A stretch of DNA of 15,044 nucleotides, from positions 1 through 15,044 of the forward strand of contig PKXI01000015.1 of assembly GCA_003133425.1 (NCBI GenBank). Reading direction: 5' to 3'. Below are positions 14,990 through 15,044 of this stretch, one piece after another. Source of the stretch: Acidobacteriaceae bacterium. GTDB lineage: Bacteria; Acidobacteriota; Terriglobia; Terriglobales; Acidobacteriaceae. Within the stretch, counting starts at the first letter, position 1; each line of letters starts with the position of its first letter. The position numbers and the translations under genes were made by a program. Under the pieces are notes generated by a model. The model was not told where the DNA came from. It saw nothing but the letters and a program-made list of their open reading frames with translations, and ran no database searches.

Positions 14990-15044
14990 ACGGCGAACGG
15001 AGTCCGGGCGTCCCGCGTCCAGCATGCGGTTGAGGATTGCCACG

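Larger units (their letters stand above)
14549..15044. other. non-coding or decayed region upstream of the regulator
   Basis: Apart from the inverted repeat at 14679-14700 and the short recombinase-like frame at 14813-14989, nothing is recognised. It should contain the regulator's promoter; TTGGCG and TAGAAT hexamers occur on the minus strand about 50 and 25 bp before ATG 14548 but with a 19-bp spacer. Confidence 0.35.

Noticed and set aside
1..15044. CRISPR array, tRNA or rRNA genes, riboswitches
   Set aside because: No regularly spaced repeats, no cloverleaf or rRNA-like segments, and no recognised riboswitch core seen on reading both strands.

Overview
The window looks like a chromosomal segment of a soil-type Acidobacteriota (Terriglobia-like). 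The main evidence is the 1175-residue outer-membrane receptor with an N-terminal carboxypeptidase-regulatory-like domain, a hallmark of that phylum, together with moderate-to-high GC content and exported carbohydrate-active proteins. The taxonomic call is inference; no rRNA or tRNA gene is present to anchor it.

Layout. (1) Positions 1-1659 are mobile/defence material. The 3'-truncated nuclease gene of a Shedu-type (DUF4263) anti-phage system is cut right after its E-x-K catalytic motif by a complete 836-bp IS6-family insertion sequence (824-1659). There is no matching target duplication, and the rest of the nuclease is not found on the other side. (2) Positions 1809-14548 form a carbohydrate-utilisation locus with every gene on the minus strand. 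In transcription order it holds a SorC-family sugar-responsive regulator (14548-13550), a TonB-dependent receptor (13174-9647), an exported PPC/DUF296-domain protein (9190-8657), an exported DUF5060/DUF4038 apiosidase-like glycoside hydrolase (8624-6783), a xylose-isomerase-like TIM-barrel enzyme (6477-5521), a DhaK-DhaL fused ketose kinase (5493-3778), an RpiB/LacAB-type sugar-phosphate isomerase (3781-3308) and an anion:cation-symporter-family MFS transporter (3098-1809). (3) Positions 14549-15044 carry little recognisable coding sequence. A 58-codon ORF there resembles the N-terminus of a tyrosine recombinase and may mark an island edge.

How the genes may work together. The receptor would move a glycan fragment across the outer membrane. 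The exported hydrolase and PPC protein would act on it outside the cytoplasm, and the MFS transporter would bring a small sugar or sugar acid into the cytoplasm. The TIM-barrel enzyme would isomerise, epimerise or decarboxylate it. The DAK-family kinase and RpiB-family isomerase, whose genes overlap by 4 nt, would phosphorylate and isomerise a ketose. The DAK plus RpiB pair is the signature of erythrulose (tetrulose) phosphate metabolism, and the hydrolase family includes apiosidases. An apiose/tetrulose-type route feeding erythrose 4-phosphate is therefore the most attractive hypothesis, but it is not proven from sequence.

Regulatory signals are unusually visible. Two palindromes centred on ATGC-A-GCAT lie upstream of the receptor gene. 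A separate perfect 9-bp inverted repeat lies just upstream of the PPC gene. A small leader ORF with a strong ribosome-binding site precedes the receptor, and several stem-loops lie in the gaps.
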